Below the pieces are notes generated by a model. That model was not told where the DNA came from. It searched no databases and saw nothing but the letters and a program-made list of their open reading frames with translations. This document shows positions 54,521 to 62,689 of a DNA stretch of 62,746 nucleotides, piece after piece; positions within the stretch are counted from its first letter, which is position 1, and each line of letters begins with the position of its first letter. This stretch comes from JAGTVG01 sp964389805 (GTDB taxonomy: Bacteria; Bacteroidota; Bacteroidia; Cytophagales; Cyclobacteriaceae): the NCBI GenBank assembly GCA_964389805.1, contig CAYMFU010000066.1, positions 1 to 62,746 of the forward strand, given 5' to 3'. A program made the translations under genes and the position numbers.

Positions 54521-55288
54521 TTAATTTGACAAAGCCTGTATAGCAACAATTAATGCTACAAGACTGGCCAATACGCTAACAATAGGTAATATGTCCTTTG
54601 TGCCTTCTGAAAATCCTCTTACCACAGGCTCAACATATATGATATCCCCTGAATAGATTTTAAGATCAGCCTTCATCATGCCTTCGATTGTGGACAGATC
54701 AATAATTTGAACTTCAGGATTTTTCAAATCCCCCCGGATAAGACGGATATTTTGCGCCTTGGAATCCTTTTCCACGCCTCCCGCCAGGGCAAGAACTTCG
54801 AGCAAGCTCATATCTTCATTGGTCAGATTAATAACTTGTCCTCCAGGTTTTCCGAGAACTATTACCCGTTTGTTTTTATAATTTACAATTACGTATGGAT
54901 CTTTATAAAAACTGGAAAACCTTTTTTCCAGAAGTTGTTCAGCTTCACGAGTGGTAAGATCCTTTAATTTAACCTGTCCAATCATCGGTATTTTAACCAA
55001 TCCCTCTTTGTCTACAAAGTAACGGATTTCCTCTCTCTGCATATTATTGTTTGCTATCTCACCCTGTAAAACATAATCCGGATCAATGATCCGTTCACCT
55101 TCATTGGTATATACCCTGATTTCCAACTGATCATTAATTTGGATCTTATAATTCCTCTCTGCCAAAAGTTTATAATATTCAATATCCTGTGGATAATTCC
55201 CTTCTTCCGTTTTAAACATGATATGCTGTTTATAGCTGGAGCATGCCGTAAATAGTAACAGCAGTCCTATTCCCAAAAATTTTCGCAT
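54521..55288 (-). CDS. wza: Polysaccharide export outer-membrane lipoprotein (Wza-like)
   Basis: 255 residues from the ATG at 55288, giving a lipoprotein signal FLGIGLLLLFTACSS. The Poly_export domain (YKIQINDQLEIRVYTNEGER, about 50-150) is followed by an SLBB domain (VIVLGKPGGQVINLTNEDMS). A C-terminal hydrophobic stretch (SVLASLVALIVAIQAL) is typical of Bacteroidota versions. An ATG nine codons upstream is possible. Forms the export channel with Wzc. Confidence 0.9.
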   Translation of the reverse strand: MRKFLGIGLLLLFTACSSYKQHIMFKTEEGNYPQDIEYYKLLAERNYKIQINDQLEIRVYTNEGERIIDPDYVLQGEIANNNMQREEIRYFVDKEGLVKIPMIGQVKLKDLTTREAEQLLEKRFSSFYKDPYVIVNYKNKRVIVLGKPGGQVINLTNEDMSLLEVLALAGGVEKDSKAQNIRLIRGDLKNPEVQIIDLSTIEGMMKADLKIYSGDIIYVEPVVRGFSEGTKDILPIVSVLASLVALIVAIQALSN

Positions 55289-55339
55289 AAGGGGATTACA
55301 CAAGTCCATATTCAAATATAGAATACTCTGGCAGATTTA

Positions 55340-55882
55340 TTAAATATTATTATCGATAAAAGATTGGAGTGAGGGTAATTCTGAATCTTTTTTTGACAGG
55401 ATCGGATTTTCTACTGGCCAGTCAATCTTTAAATCATGATCATTCCAATTTATTCCCGTGTCGGAAGGGGGATAATAATATGATGTGCATTTATATTGCA
55501 GAATGCAATCCTCCAGTGCTACAAATCCGTGTCCAAATCCCTCCGGGATATAAAACATATTATTCAGCGTACTATCGAGGATAACTGAAATGTGTTTCCC
55601 GAATGTATCTGATCCAGGTCTCAGATCAACTGCAACATCATAAGCTTTTCCGTAAGTCACCTTGACTAGTTTACCTTGCTGGTAAGGATTTAACTGAAAG
55701 TGAATACCTCGGAGTACGTTTTTATATGAAAAAGAATGATTATCCTGAATAAATGGTTTATCAATTCCAAGTTTTGAGAAAGTTTCAGCACGAAATGATT
55801 CGAAAAAAATACCGCGATCGTCTGTAAAAATATCCGGAACTACCTCGAAAGGACCACCTATATCAAAATATTTAACTTCCAT
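55340..55882 (-). CDS. rfbC: dTDP-4-dehydrorhamnose 3,5-epimerase
   Basis: Cupin-fold RmlC, 180 residues, epimerising dTDP-4-keto-6-deoxyglucose. FFESFRAETFSKLGIDKPFI, the catalytic-His region VLRGIHFQLNPYQQGKLVKV, and FYIPEGFGHGFVALED are conserved. It lies 52 kb from rfbAB at the left end, inside the exopolysaccharide module, and completes all but the RfbD step seen in this window. Confidence 0.95.
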   Translation of the reverse strand: MEVKYFDIGGPFEVVPDIFTDDRGIFFESFRAETFSKLGIDKPFIQDNHSFSYKNVLRGIHFQLNPYQQGKLVKVTYGKAYDVAVDLRPGSDTFGKHISVILDSTLNNMFYIPEGFGHGFVALEDCILQYKCTSYYYPPSDTGINWNDHDLKIDWPVENPILSKKDSELPSLQSFIDNNI

Positions 55883-55910
55883 AAAATTCTAATCCAATGC
55901 CAATTCTCCT

Positions 55911-57014
55911 TTAAGCTACATTATTAACAAGTTCCTGGTATTTGTCAATAACTACATTTTCATCATAAGATCCCTCAACCAGATCCCGTCCATTCATTCC
56001 GAATGCTTGTCTATCTTTAAATGAGAGATTAAACATTTTTAACATCTTATTAGCCAAATCATCAACATCTTTCAAATCACATAAAAATCCATTATAATTA
56101 TCTCTTACGACATTATTACATCCTGCTACATTTGTAGTCACAATAGGCCTGCCCATACCTGCTGCCTCCAGAAGAGTGCGTGGTGTTCCTTCACGATACG
56201 ATGGCAAAACAATACAATCGGCATTTTTAATATAATTCCTGACATCCGGAACCCTTCCCAGGTATTCCATTAGATTATTTTCGATCCATAAATTAATTAT
56301 ATGGGCTGGAATTCCTCGCCTATGCTCTTCATCTATAGCCCCCAAAATCTGGAACTTAGCTTTGATTCCCTTGCTTTTAAGCTTTTTGATCGCTTCAATA
56401 TATTCAACGATCCCCTTATCATGAATTAATCTCGATATTAATAGAAATGTAAATTCTTTATTATGAGGGAGGGCAGCCGGAACAAATTTTGAAAGATCAA
56501 TTCCTGATCCAGGTATGAGTTCGGCTATATTTTTTTTAATTAGCTTTTCATCAATAAATAGTTTTTTATCCTGGTCATTCTGAAACAATACTTTTGCTGG
56601 AAATCTGAAGGCTACTTTATACATCATCTTGGCAACAAATGAAACAATGCCCCTGTTCAGAAAAACAGTACCCAGACCGCAAACATTATTTATGGTTGGA
56701 ATACCCAGTAATCTAGCAGCAAAAGTACCATAGATGTTAGGCTTAATAGTAAAATGGAGGATTATATCAGGCTTAATTCTTTTATAAATCCTAAATAATT
56801 CGATAGTGAGGCCAAAGTCTTTTATGGGATTAGCTCCACGGCTATCCATTGTCACCTTTTCATACCTGCATCCTATTTCCTTCAATTTTGAAGAATATTC
56901 ATCATATGGAGCAACGGCTATGATCTCATGTCCCTCATTAATTAATGACCGGACTAAACCTAATCTGAAATTATAGATATTCCAGGATGTGTTTAAAACA
57001 ATCGCAATTCTCAC
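55911..57014 (-). CDS. Glycosyltransferase family 4, exopolysaccharide type
   Basis: 367 residues with a GT-B fold. The start IAIVLNTSWNIYNFRLGLVR is typical of WbpH/PglA-like bacterial GT4 enzymes. The C-terminal nucleotide-sugar site includes ADCIVLPSYREGTPRTLLEA (the E-x7-E motif). Likely transfers a sugar to an undecaprenyl-linked intermediate; donor and acceptor are unknown. First gene of the minus-strand group with rfbC, wza and wzc. Divergent from hflX. Confidence 0.87.
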   Translation of the reverse strand: MRIAIVLNTSWNIYNFRLGLVRSLINEGHEIIAVAPYDEYSSKLKEIGCRYEKVTMDSRGANPIKDFGLTIELFRIYKRIKPDIILHFTIKPNIYGTFAARLLGIPTINNVCGLGTVFLNRGIVSFVAKMMYKVAFRFPAKVLFQNDQDKKLFIDEKLIKKNIAELIPGSGIDLSKFVPAALPHNKEFTFLLISRLIHDKGIVEYIEAIKKLKSKGIKAKFQILGAIDEEHRRGIPAHIINLWIENNLMEYLGRVPDVRNYIKNADCIVLPSYREGTPRTLLEAAGMGRPIVTTNVAGCNNVVRDNYNGFLCDLKDVDDLANKMLKMFNLSFKDRQAFGMNGRDLVEGSYDENVVIDKYQELVNNVA

Positions 57015-57144
57015 TCCCTTTATAAAATTAATTTAAGTGCTACTAATAATGTGAAAGATATCTGGTTATTAACGGTATTGAACAAATCACAAGTATTAGT
57101 AAGACAAACTCCCAAGTAATTTCTTATAATCGCCTAAAGATAAT

Positions 57145-57152
57145 TAATTTTG
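57145..57152 (+). promoter_or_regulatory. Candidate -7 promoter element for hflX
   Basis: TAATTTTG matches TAnnTTTG, 20 nt before the TTG start, implying a very short leader. Confidence 0.4.
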
Positions 57153-57172
57153 TACATATTCAAAATATTAAT

Positions 57173-58381
57173 TTGCATTTACAATCTGACACATTGAAAC
57201 AATCCGGAAAAAAAGAGACTGCAGTATTGGTAGCACTGATTAGCAGGCGGCAATCTGAGGAACAAACAAAAGAATATCTCGATGAACTTTCATTTCTTGC
57301 CGAAACATTGGGGACAAAAACAATAAAGACGGTTACGCAGAGACTTGATACGCCGGACGTTACTACATTCGTCGGTAAGGGCAAGCTAGAGGAGATCAAG
57401 GAATATGTAAAGGCAATGAGTGTTGATAAGGTAATTTTCGATGATGACCTCACCCCATCTCAGCTGAGGAATCTTGAAAAAGTACTAAAAACAACCATTT
57501 TTGACCGGTCACTACTGATTTTAGAAATATTTCTAAAGAGGGCAAAAACCTCTCAATCCAGAACACAGGTTGAATTAGCCCGCTATCAGTATTTATTACC
57601 ACGTCTTACCCGAATGTGGACGCATCTGGAACGGCAAAGAGGGGGAACCGGAACTAGAGGAGGTGCTGGTGAAAAAGAAATTGAAACAGATAGAAGGATA
57701 ATCAGGAACCAGATATCTGTTCTTAAGAGAAAGCTAGAGAAAATAGACAAGCAAAATATTACTCAAAGAAAAGGCAGAGGCAATATTACCCGTGTGGCTT
57801 TGGTGGGATATACTAATGTGGGGAAATCCACCTTGATGACATTATTGTCAAAATCAGATGTGTTTGCGGAGAATAAACTCTTTGCTACGGTTGATTCCAC
57901 TGTCAGGAAAGTTGTAATCAACAACATACCGTTTCTGTTATCGGATACAGTTGGATTCATACGAAAATTACCGCATACCCTTGTCGAAAGTTTTAAATCC
58001 ACACTGGATGAAATTCGGGAGGCTGATATACTTCTTCACGTCGTAGATGTATCACATCCTGGATTTGAGGAACAGATCGATATTGTTAATAAAACCCTGG
58101 CAGAGATCGATGCCGCTGACAAACCCACTATTCTTGTATTCAACAAGATGGACCTTTACCGGTCCATCTTAGAATCCTCTGAAGAACAAGTCCATTTGAA
58201 TGGAGAGGAGAATCTCGCCCTTATCCAGAAACACTATGCAACCAGAAAAAGCTTCTCTTCGGTTTGTATATCAGCTAAAAAGTTAGAAAATATTGATGAA
58301 TTCAGGGATAAATTAGGCAAACAGGTAAAAAAACGGCATTATACGATCTACCCCAATTATATGAAGAATGAATACTTTTAA
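57173..58381 (+). CDS. hflX: GTPase HflX
   Basis: Ribosome-associated GTPase that splits stalled 70S ribosomes under stress. 402 residues: HflX N-domain (about 15-195, with RQRGGTGTRGGAGEKEIETD), then a G domain with VGYTNVGKSTL (K218), DTVGFIRKLPH and NKMD. No ATG lies near the expected start, so initiation is probably at the TTG at 57173, or a TTG seven codons later. Divergent from the glycosyltransferase; 189 nt to the tRNA downstream. Confidence 0.93.
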   Translation: MHLQSDTLKQSGKKETAVLVALISRRQSEEQTKEYLDELSFLAETLGTKTIKTVTQRLDTPDVTTFVGKGKLEEIKEYVKAMSVDKVIFDDDLTPSQLRNLEKVLKTTIFDRSLLILEIFLKRAKTSQSRTQVELARYQYLLPRLTRMWTHLERQRGGTGTRGGAGEKEIETDRRIIRNQISVLKRKLEKIDKQNITQRKGRGNITRVALVGYTNVGKSTLMTLLSKSDVFAENKLFATVDSTVRKVVINNIPFLLSDTVGFIRKLPHTLVESFKSTLDEIREADILLHVVDVSHPGFEEQIDIVNKTLAEIDAADKPTILVFNKMDLYRSILESSEEQVHLNGEENLALIQKHYATRKSFSSVCISAKKLENIDEFRDKLGKQVKKRHYTIYPNYMKNEYF

Positions 58382-58570
58382 GATTCGTTCTTTTCTTCCT
58401 TCGATCTTAAGAACAAATTATGTTATTTATTGGGGTGTAAATTATATAAATTAAAAAAATTATCCGTAATATTCTTAATATTGACTATTTCAATCCAGGT
58501 TATTTGTCTAATTAATTCAATTATTTGAATATAGGATATATTGGATTATTTTTGCATCGATTTGAACATT

Positions 58571-58642
58571 GGCCTCGTAGTTCAATGGATAGAATAGGAG
58601 TTTCCTAAACTCTAGATCTAAGTTCGATTCTTAGCGAGGCTA
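58571..58642 (+). tRNA. tRNA-Arg (anticodon CCT)
   Basis: A complete cloverleaf can be drawn. The acceptor stem is GGCCTCG/CGAGGCT (58571-58577 with 58635-58641, first pair G-U) and the discriminator A is 58642. The D arm is GTTC/GAAT, and the anticodon stem GGAGT/ACTCT carries loop TTCCTAA with anticodon CCT at 58604-58606. The T arm is CTAAG-TTCGATT-CTTAG. CCA is not encoded. It reads AGG codons. tRNA genes are frequent attachment sites, and the DNA to the right has accessory character. Confidence 0.95.
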
Positions 58643-58701
58643 CAAAAAAGCACTATTAATGCATTTAAATAGAATATTGTTACGTTTTTGCAACGGAAGC
58701 G

Positions 58702-59145
58702 TTACTCTTTATTGTATTTTTTTAGCTGTTTTTCTGGGATTCTATTAATGCTTAGATCCTTGTTTTTATAAAGTTCAATATACTTCGCTTTATCATCTAC
58801 TAATTGTAAATCATTAATCTCTTGCAGAATATCTTTGATTAATTTCCTATAATTTTTAAGATAATATATCTGAAACAAATCGCCATGTGAATTTTTTGCA
58901 ATAATACCATGCATCATTAAATATTGTAGGTGTCTTATCGTCTTGGTTCTTGTAAATTCAAATATATTTGTTAAATCGGTTATAAGAGCACATCCATAAA
59001 TACATAATATATTTAATATCCTCAGTCTGTTTTTATCAGCAAGACAACTAAAAAATTTCTCAGATTTATCGACGCCTTTAAGAGTGCCTTTGGCATTTAA
59101 ACCTGTTGGTATTGAGCCTTTTAGCTTTCCTTTTTTATTGTCCAT
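58702..59145 (-). CDS. ArsR-like winged-helix transcriptional regulator
   Basis: 147 residues. A basic, glycine/lysine-rich N-terminal tail of about 28 residues precedes a winged helix (FFSCLADKNRLRILNILCIY, ALITDLTNIFEFTRTKTIRH, LQYLMMHGIIAKNSHGDLFQ) of the ArsR/SmtB type. A charged C-terminus follows. No clear metal-binding Cys pair. Divergent from the small gene at 59256 across 110 nt that hold two GTACGTAC palindromes, so it may control that promoter. Possibly an element-encoded regulator. Confidence 0.75.
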   Translation of the reverse strand: MDNKKGKLKGSIPTGLNAKGTLKGVDKSEKFFSCLADKNRLRILNILCIYGCALITDLTNIFEFTRTKTIRHLQYLMMHGIIAKNSHGDLFQIYYLKNYRKLIKDILQEINDLQLVDDKAKYIELYKNKDLSINRIPEKQLKKYNKE

Positions 59146-59160
59146 ATAGTAAGTATTAAC

Positions 59161-59226
59161 GTACGTACTAATAAATTGTTTTTATTTTTTGTGCTTTTTA
59201 CAACATTGTAGTACTATTGTACGTAC
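59161..59226. promoter_or_regulatory. Two GTACGTAC palindromes, candidate operators
   Basis: The 8-bp palindrome GTACGTAC occurs at 59161-59168 and again at 59219-59226, 58 bp apart centre to centre. Both are inside the divergent gap between the ArsR-like gene and the excisionase-like gene. One copy sits 16 bp from the regulator start and the other 30 bp from the opposite start, as expected for operators. Binding is not shown. Confidence 0.45.
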
Positions 59227-59255
59227 TTGTTTATAGACGGTAATTAACACTTATT

Positions 59256-59441
59256 ATGAATACAAATATAAAATCTAGGAAAAAAGTAATGGAAATGTTA
59301 GGAGATATTTCCAGAACTAAATGCATTGAACTTGAAAAAGAGTACGGATGGACTAAATATACTCTTGGTAATGATGGCAGATTGGTTTACTACGACATTC
59401 AAGAGGTGTTGACCAGCTTCCGAAAAGTAAAAGCATCATGA
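59256..59441 (+). CDS. Small excisionase-like DNA-binding protein
   Basis: 61 residues. The layout SRKKVMEMLGDISRTKCIEL followed by KYTLGNDGRLVYYDIQEVLT resembles the winged-helix HTH of MerR-like excisionases that Bacteroidota mobile elements carry beside replication genes. The helix-turn-helix similarity is loose. Followed 9 nt later by the DUF3987 gene, with which it probably shares a transcript. Confidence 0.55.
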   Translation: MNTNIKSRKKVMEMLGDISRTKCIELEKEYGWTKYTLGNDGRLVYYDIQEVLTSFRKVKAS

Positions 59442-59450
59442 TAGGCGGGG

Positions 59451-60953
59451 ATGTTTACAGCGATGGAAAATCCAGATAGTCTACAAAATACACACCCTAT
59501 TGCATTATTCCCGGTGGAAGTATTTCCTAAGTTCTACCAGGATCTAATAAACGATTATAAAGAAACGTCAGGGTTTCAGCGTTCATATTCAGCTATGACA
59601 ATATTAACGATTGTATCCAGCTGCATTGGTAATTCATTAAAGGCCAGGATTCAATCAACATGGTATGAACCTCCGATTTTATATACTGCATTATATGGTG
59701 ATTCATCTAGGAAGAAAACACCGGTACTAAATACATTTTTAGTGCCTTTCTATAAGTTGGAAAAAGAATATCAGAAGGAATATCAACAAATGATTTCTGA
59801 ATGGGAGCAAGAAGAGGATAAACCACCGAAACCCAAAAGGAAGCATATTACCATTAATGATGCTACACCTGAAAGCATAATTGATATTCACTATTCAAAT
59901 CCTAAATCGTTGCTGTATATCAATGATGAATTAATAGCAATGGTTAAAAGGTTTAATCAATATAGGGGTGGCCCTGATCAGGAGTTTTGGTTATCTCAGT
60001 GGAATAATTCACCTGTGAAGATTACCAGAAAAACACAGGACACAATATATTTTGAAAAACCTTCAATATCAATTATAGGAGGTATTCAGCCGGCGGTGAT
60101 TAACGAACTGGCAAAGGGTGACAGATTGGAAAATGGTTTTATCTATCGGTTTTTATTTGTACTGCCAGAAGATAATAAACCAGATTATTGGAGTGAAAAA
60201 GAAATAGGCATTGAACGTATCCAGCAATATGATAATTTCATTGAAAGCATTAATCAGATTTTTGAAAATGCATATCTAGACGGGGATCCCATAGAAGTTG
60301 AATTTTCACCTTCAGCAAAGGAAATATTTATTACCTGGAAAAACAGGAATGTGGATCTCATACATGAATCAAAAGATGATTCCATTAAGTCAACGTATAG
60401 CAAGCTATAAGCCTATTATATTAGGCTGGCTTTAATCCTGGAGGTACTTCATACAAGGGGTGGCGATATTACCCATATCAATAAAAAAGCAGCCACAGGG
60501 GCAATTCATTTGATTGAGTATTTCAGGAACACCGCACACTATATCCATCAAAAAATCAGAGATGAAGGATTCAAGGATGAAACCGATAAAGGAATTTATC
60601 AGGATCTACCAGGGGAATTTTCAACAGGTGAAATAATCAAAATTGCCTGGGATCATTACGGCGAAATAGAAGCCAATACGGTTAAAAAAAGAATCGTTCC
60701 CAGGTTTATACGTGACGGATTAATCAAAAGAATTAAGCGAGGAAAATATGCGAAGACTGTACACCACGTACACAACGTACATGAAAACAACATAGATAGT
60801 GTACAAAATGTACATAGTGTACAGTGTACAGGGGGTAATAATGGTCAATCAAAGCATGAAGCCCAAGCAATGAACTTACACGGTGTTACCTGGGATGAAT
60901 TGACAGATGACCAGAAAGATAGTATTGAATTTATTTTAGGACCAAAAAAATAA
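59451..60953 (+). pseudogene. DUF3987 protein gene interrupted by an in-frame TAA
   Basis: One continuous reading frame of 501 codons is broken only by TAA at 60408-60410. The first 319 residues hold the DUF3987 helicase/primase-like region found in Bacteroidota mobile elements: a P-loop-like YGDSSRKKTPV, LLYINDELIAM, and ISIIGGIQPAVINELAKGDR. After the stop the same frame resumes with AYYIRLALILEVLH, a standard continuation of this family (normally KLEAY...RLALIL). So TAA has probably replaced a GAA or CAA codon. The C-terminal tail has VH-x repeats and a winged-helix-like segment. Readthrough cannot be excluded. Confidence 0.75.
60759..60829 (+). repeat. Cluster of seven GTAC motifs in the DUF3987 3' end
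   Basis: GTAC begins at 60759, 60768, 60777, 60801, 60810, 60819 and 60826. Most steps are exactly 9 nt, so the repeats encode Val-His-X triplets (VHHVHNVH and VQNVHSVQ) in the predicted protein. Either a tripeptide repeat or a protein-binding DNA array. Confidence 0.6.
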
Positions 60954-60955
60954 TA

Positions 60956-61093
60956 ATGATAAAGAAACATTTACCAAGCAAAAAACAGATCAGGGATTAT
61001 ACTAATATGATCAATGATACAATAGATGAACTAAGACTTCAGATTAAGAATGAACGTAAAGGGGTAGGGTATGTTAAAAACATTTTGCATTAA
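60956..61093 (+). CDS. Small basic hypothetical protein
   Basis: 45-codon frame starting 3 nt after the DUF3987 stop, reading MIKKHLPSKKQIRDYTNMIN and then IDELRLQIKNERKG. Predicted helical and charged. Close spacing suggests co-transcription, but there is no recognised family and it may be spurious. Confidence 0.3.
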   Translation: MIKKHLPSKKQIRDYTNMINDTIDELRLQIKNERKGVGYVKNILH

Positions 61094-61406
61094 AAATATA
61101 ATACCGTTCGGTAGTGTACATTTTTTTTTAATTGTGTCACTGACACCCTTTAACAAACGAATTACAATATGAGAACAGCAAACGAAATAAGACTAGAGCC
61201 CGGAGAAGAATTGAATATCTTGTACATAAACAAAATTATTTTGATTTTATGAGATGGTCTACATTTTCAAATCAATTGAAACAGATTTTCCAGGTCGGAT
61301 AGTTTTGTAGAATGGACACCATAAAATTCACAGGTCAAGTGTTTTGGTAGTGTTTTTTTTGGTGGTGGTAGAAATTTTTTCCTTAACTGGGAAAAGGTGG
61401 TATGGG
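61094..61406. other. Gene-free 313-nt stretch with short inverted repeats
   Basis: No supportable gene. It contains the inverted repeat TACCG-TT-CGGTA around 61102-61113 and a T9 run near 61121. The 13-bp palindrome GTGTCACTGACAC is at 61134-61146, and GT-rich sequence lies near 61340-61370. It could be the tail of the mobile element (attachment or transfer site) but carries no recognisable landmark. Confidence 0.5.
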
Positions 61407-61799
61407 TTAGTTAAAACAGTTTCCATCAGCGCAATTTATTAAAGCCACTATACCAATAATCGCAATAGGTATCCCAAAAATTAATAACAAGGTAAACCCT
61501 GCACTTTTATTGGGATTAAGAAAGTAAATTTCTTTTATGGATTCTTCCTTTATAATAACCTCAGACTTACCCTTTTTTGCTCTTAGCAAGCCATAGAGTT
61601 TATCATTCTTATAATAAATGGAATCAAATTTTAGTTCTCTGTCGTCAATAGTAATAATTTTTACCTTTTTAAGCTTATTATTCATAGCTTCATCAACCGA
61701 TACGGGTTCTTTATAATACACTTTACAGCATTGAAATAAAACACTCATTGTTAGAAATAATGCCACTGGTTTGAGATATTTCAATATAAATTTTAACAT
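61407..61799 (-). CDS. Lipoprotein-like protein, one-module form
   Basis: 130 residues: a hydrophobic signal with a CC pair (VALFLTMSVLFQCC), a single ~50-residue beta-rich module (KVKIITIDDRELKFDSIYYK to ESIKEIYFLN), a C-terminal membrane segment (FTLLLIFGIPIAIIGIVALI), and the short tail NCADGNCFN. Similar unnamed proteins occur widely in Bacteroidota. The function is not known. Paralogue of the next gene, 33 nt away on the same strand. Confidence 0.75.
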   Translation of the reverse strand: MLKFILKYLKPVALFLTMSVLFQCCKVYYKEPVSVDEAMNNKLKKVKIITIDDRELKFDSIYYKNDKLYGLLRAKKGKSEVIIKEESIKEIYFLNPNKSAGFTLLLIFGIPIAIIGIVALINCADGNCFN

Positions 61800-61832
61800 G
61801 GAATAAAAATCTTTATTTATCCTGATTAAATG

Positions 61833-62417
61833 TTATACTCCTCCCCATCCAAAACAATTTTCATTTTTATTACAATCAACTATAATAGCAATTATAAAAA
61901 ATAGAAAAATTCCTGTTAGACCCGAACCAATAACTAAGAATACAGTGCCAGTAGTACTTTTTTTTGAATTATGAAGATATATTGCTTTAATCATCTCTGG
62001 TCTAATTAATATTTCTTTTTTTCGTTTCATGAACTGCTGTCCATGTAGTGTGTCATTTTGAAAGTAATATGAATCAAGAACATATTTATTATCATTTAGT
62101 GTTGTAATTTCATCTATAGTGATATGCTGGTTAGTTGTTGCCTTAATCTCCTTAATCTGATTTTTCGGGATAATTATATTTATAGTATCAGACATTTTTT
62201 TATTGGTAATACCATATAATAATCCATCATTTTTATAATATAATTTTTCAAGAATAACCTTTTCCCCATCAGTAGTAATTATTTTAACTTTCGCTGCATC
62301 TGTAGCTTCATCAATTGCGACTGATTTTTTATCATATATGACACAGCATTGAAATAAAACTGCTATTGCTAAAAACAAAGCAACTGGTCGGAGGTATTTA
62401 AATGTGAACCTTATCAT
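61833..62417 (-). CDS. Lipoprotein-like protein, two-module form
   Basis: 194 residues from the ATG at 62417, chosen to match the start of its neighbour. The signal with CC is VALFLAIAVLFQCC. Then come two tandem versions of the module (VKIITTDGEKVILEKLYYKN and ITIDEITTLNDNKYVLDSYY), a C-terminal membrane segment (LVIGSGLTGIFLFFIIAII), and the tail VDCNKNENCFGWGGV, sharing the C-x5-CF spacing of the neighbour closely. A frame opening 11 codons upstream is less likely. Confidence 0.75.
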   Translation of the reverse strand: MIRFTFKYLRPVALFLAIAVLFQCCVIYDKKSVAIDEATDAAKVKIITTDGEKVILEKLYYKNDGLLYGITNKKMSDTINIIIPKNQIKEIKATTNQHITIDEITTLNDNKYVLDSYYFQNDTLHGQQFMKRKKEILIRPEMIKAIYLHNSKKSTTGTVFLVIGSGLTGIFLFFIIAIIVDCNKNENCFGWGGV

Positions 62418-62514
62418 ATCTAAAAAATAGTGGTTGTAATATGATAACAATTCTTATTGTGAAAATAGTTCCATAGAAGCAAAACTCCCAACCTAAAATC
62501 CCCACGATAACCAG

Positions 62515-62547
62515 CAAGAGAATGCGTCTGATGCATTCTTGTTTTTT
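62515..62547 (+). terminator. Orphan plus-strand rho-independent terminator
   Basis: CAAGAGAATGC (62515-62525) pairs with GCATTCTTG (62533-62541) with a 2-nt bulge and 7-nt loop, followed by TTTTTT. No plus-strand gene lies upstream for over 1.4 kb, so the transcript it ends is unidentified. It may mark a small RNA or antisense transcript. Confidence 0.55.
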
Positions 62548-62689
62548 ATATAGCTTTTGTAAATGATTTTAAATTACTCTATCTTATAAGGTTAAACTTA
62601 TAAATTATATAATCCTATTGCGTTTATACACTAGTTGAGTGTCATTTGAAAACATAAAACAGAGCTTAAAATAATTCTATTCCCGGATT

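Noticed and set aside
58678..58705. GTTACG and CGTTAC repeats just after tRNA-Arg
   Set aside because: They are neither a true inverted repeat nor a clear direct repeat, and no function can be assigned.
60733..60746. AAGCGAGG-like match to the tRNA-Arg 3' end as a possible attachment repeat
   Set aside because: Only about 8 bases agree and the match is inside the DUF3987 coding region; too short to be more than chance.
60759..60829. Regular short repeats resembling a CRISPR array
   Set aside because: The unit is only 4 nt with 9-nt steps, lies inside a reading frame and encodes a tripeptide repeat; there are no repeat-spacer units or cas genes.
61169..61252. 27-codon frame starting MRTANEIRLEPGEE
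   Set aside because: Too short, no family resemblance, no clear promoter.
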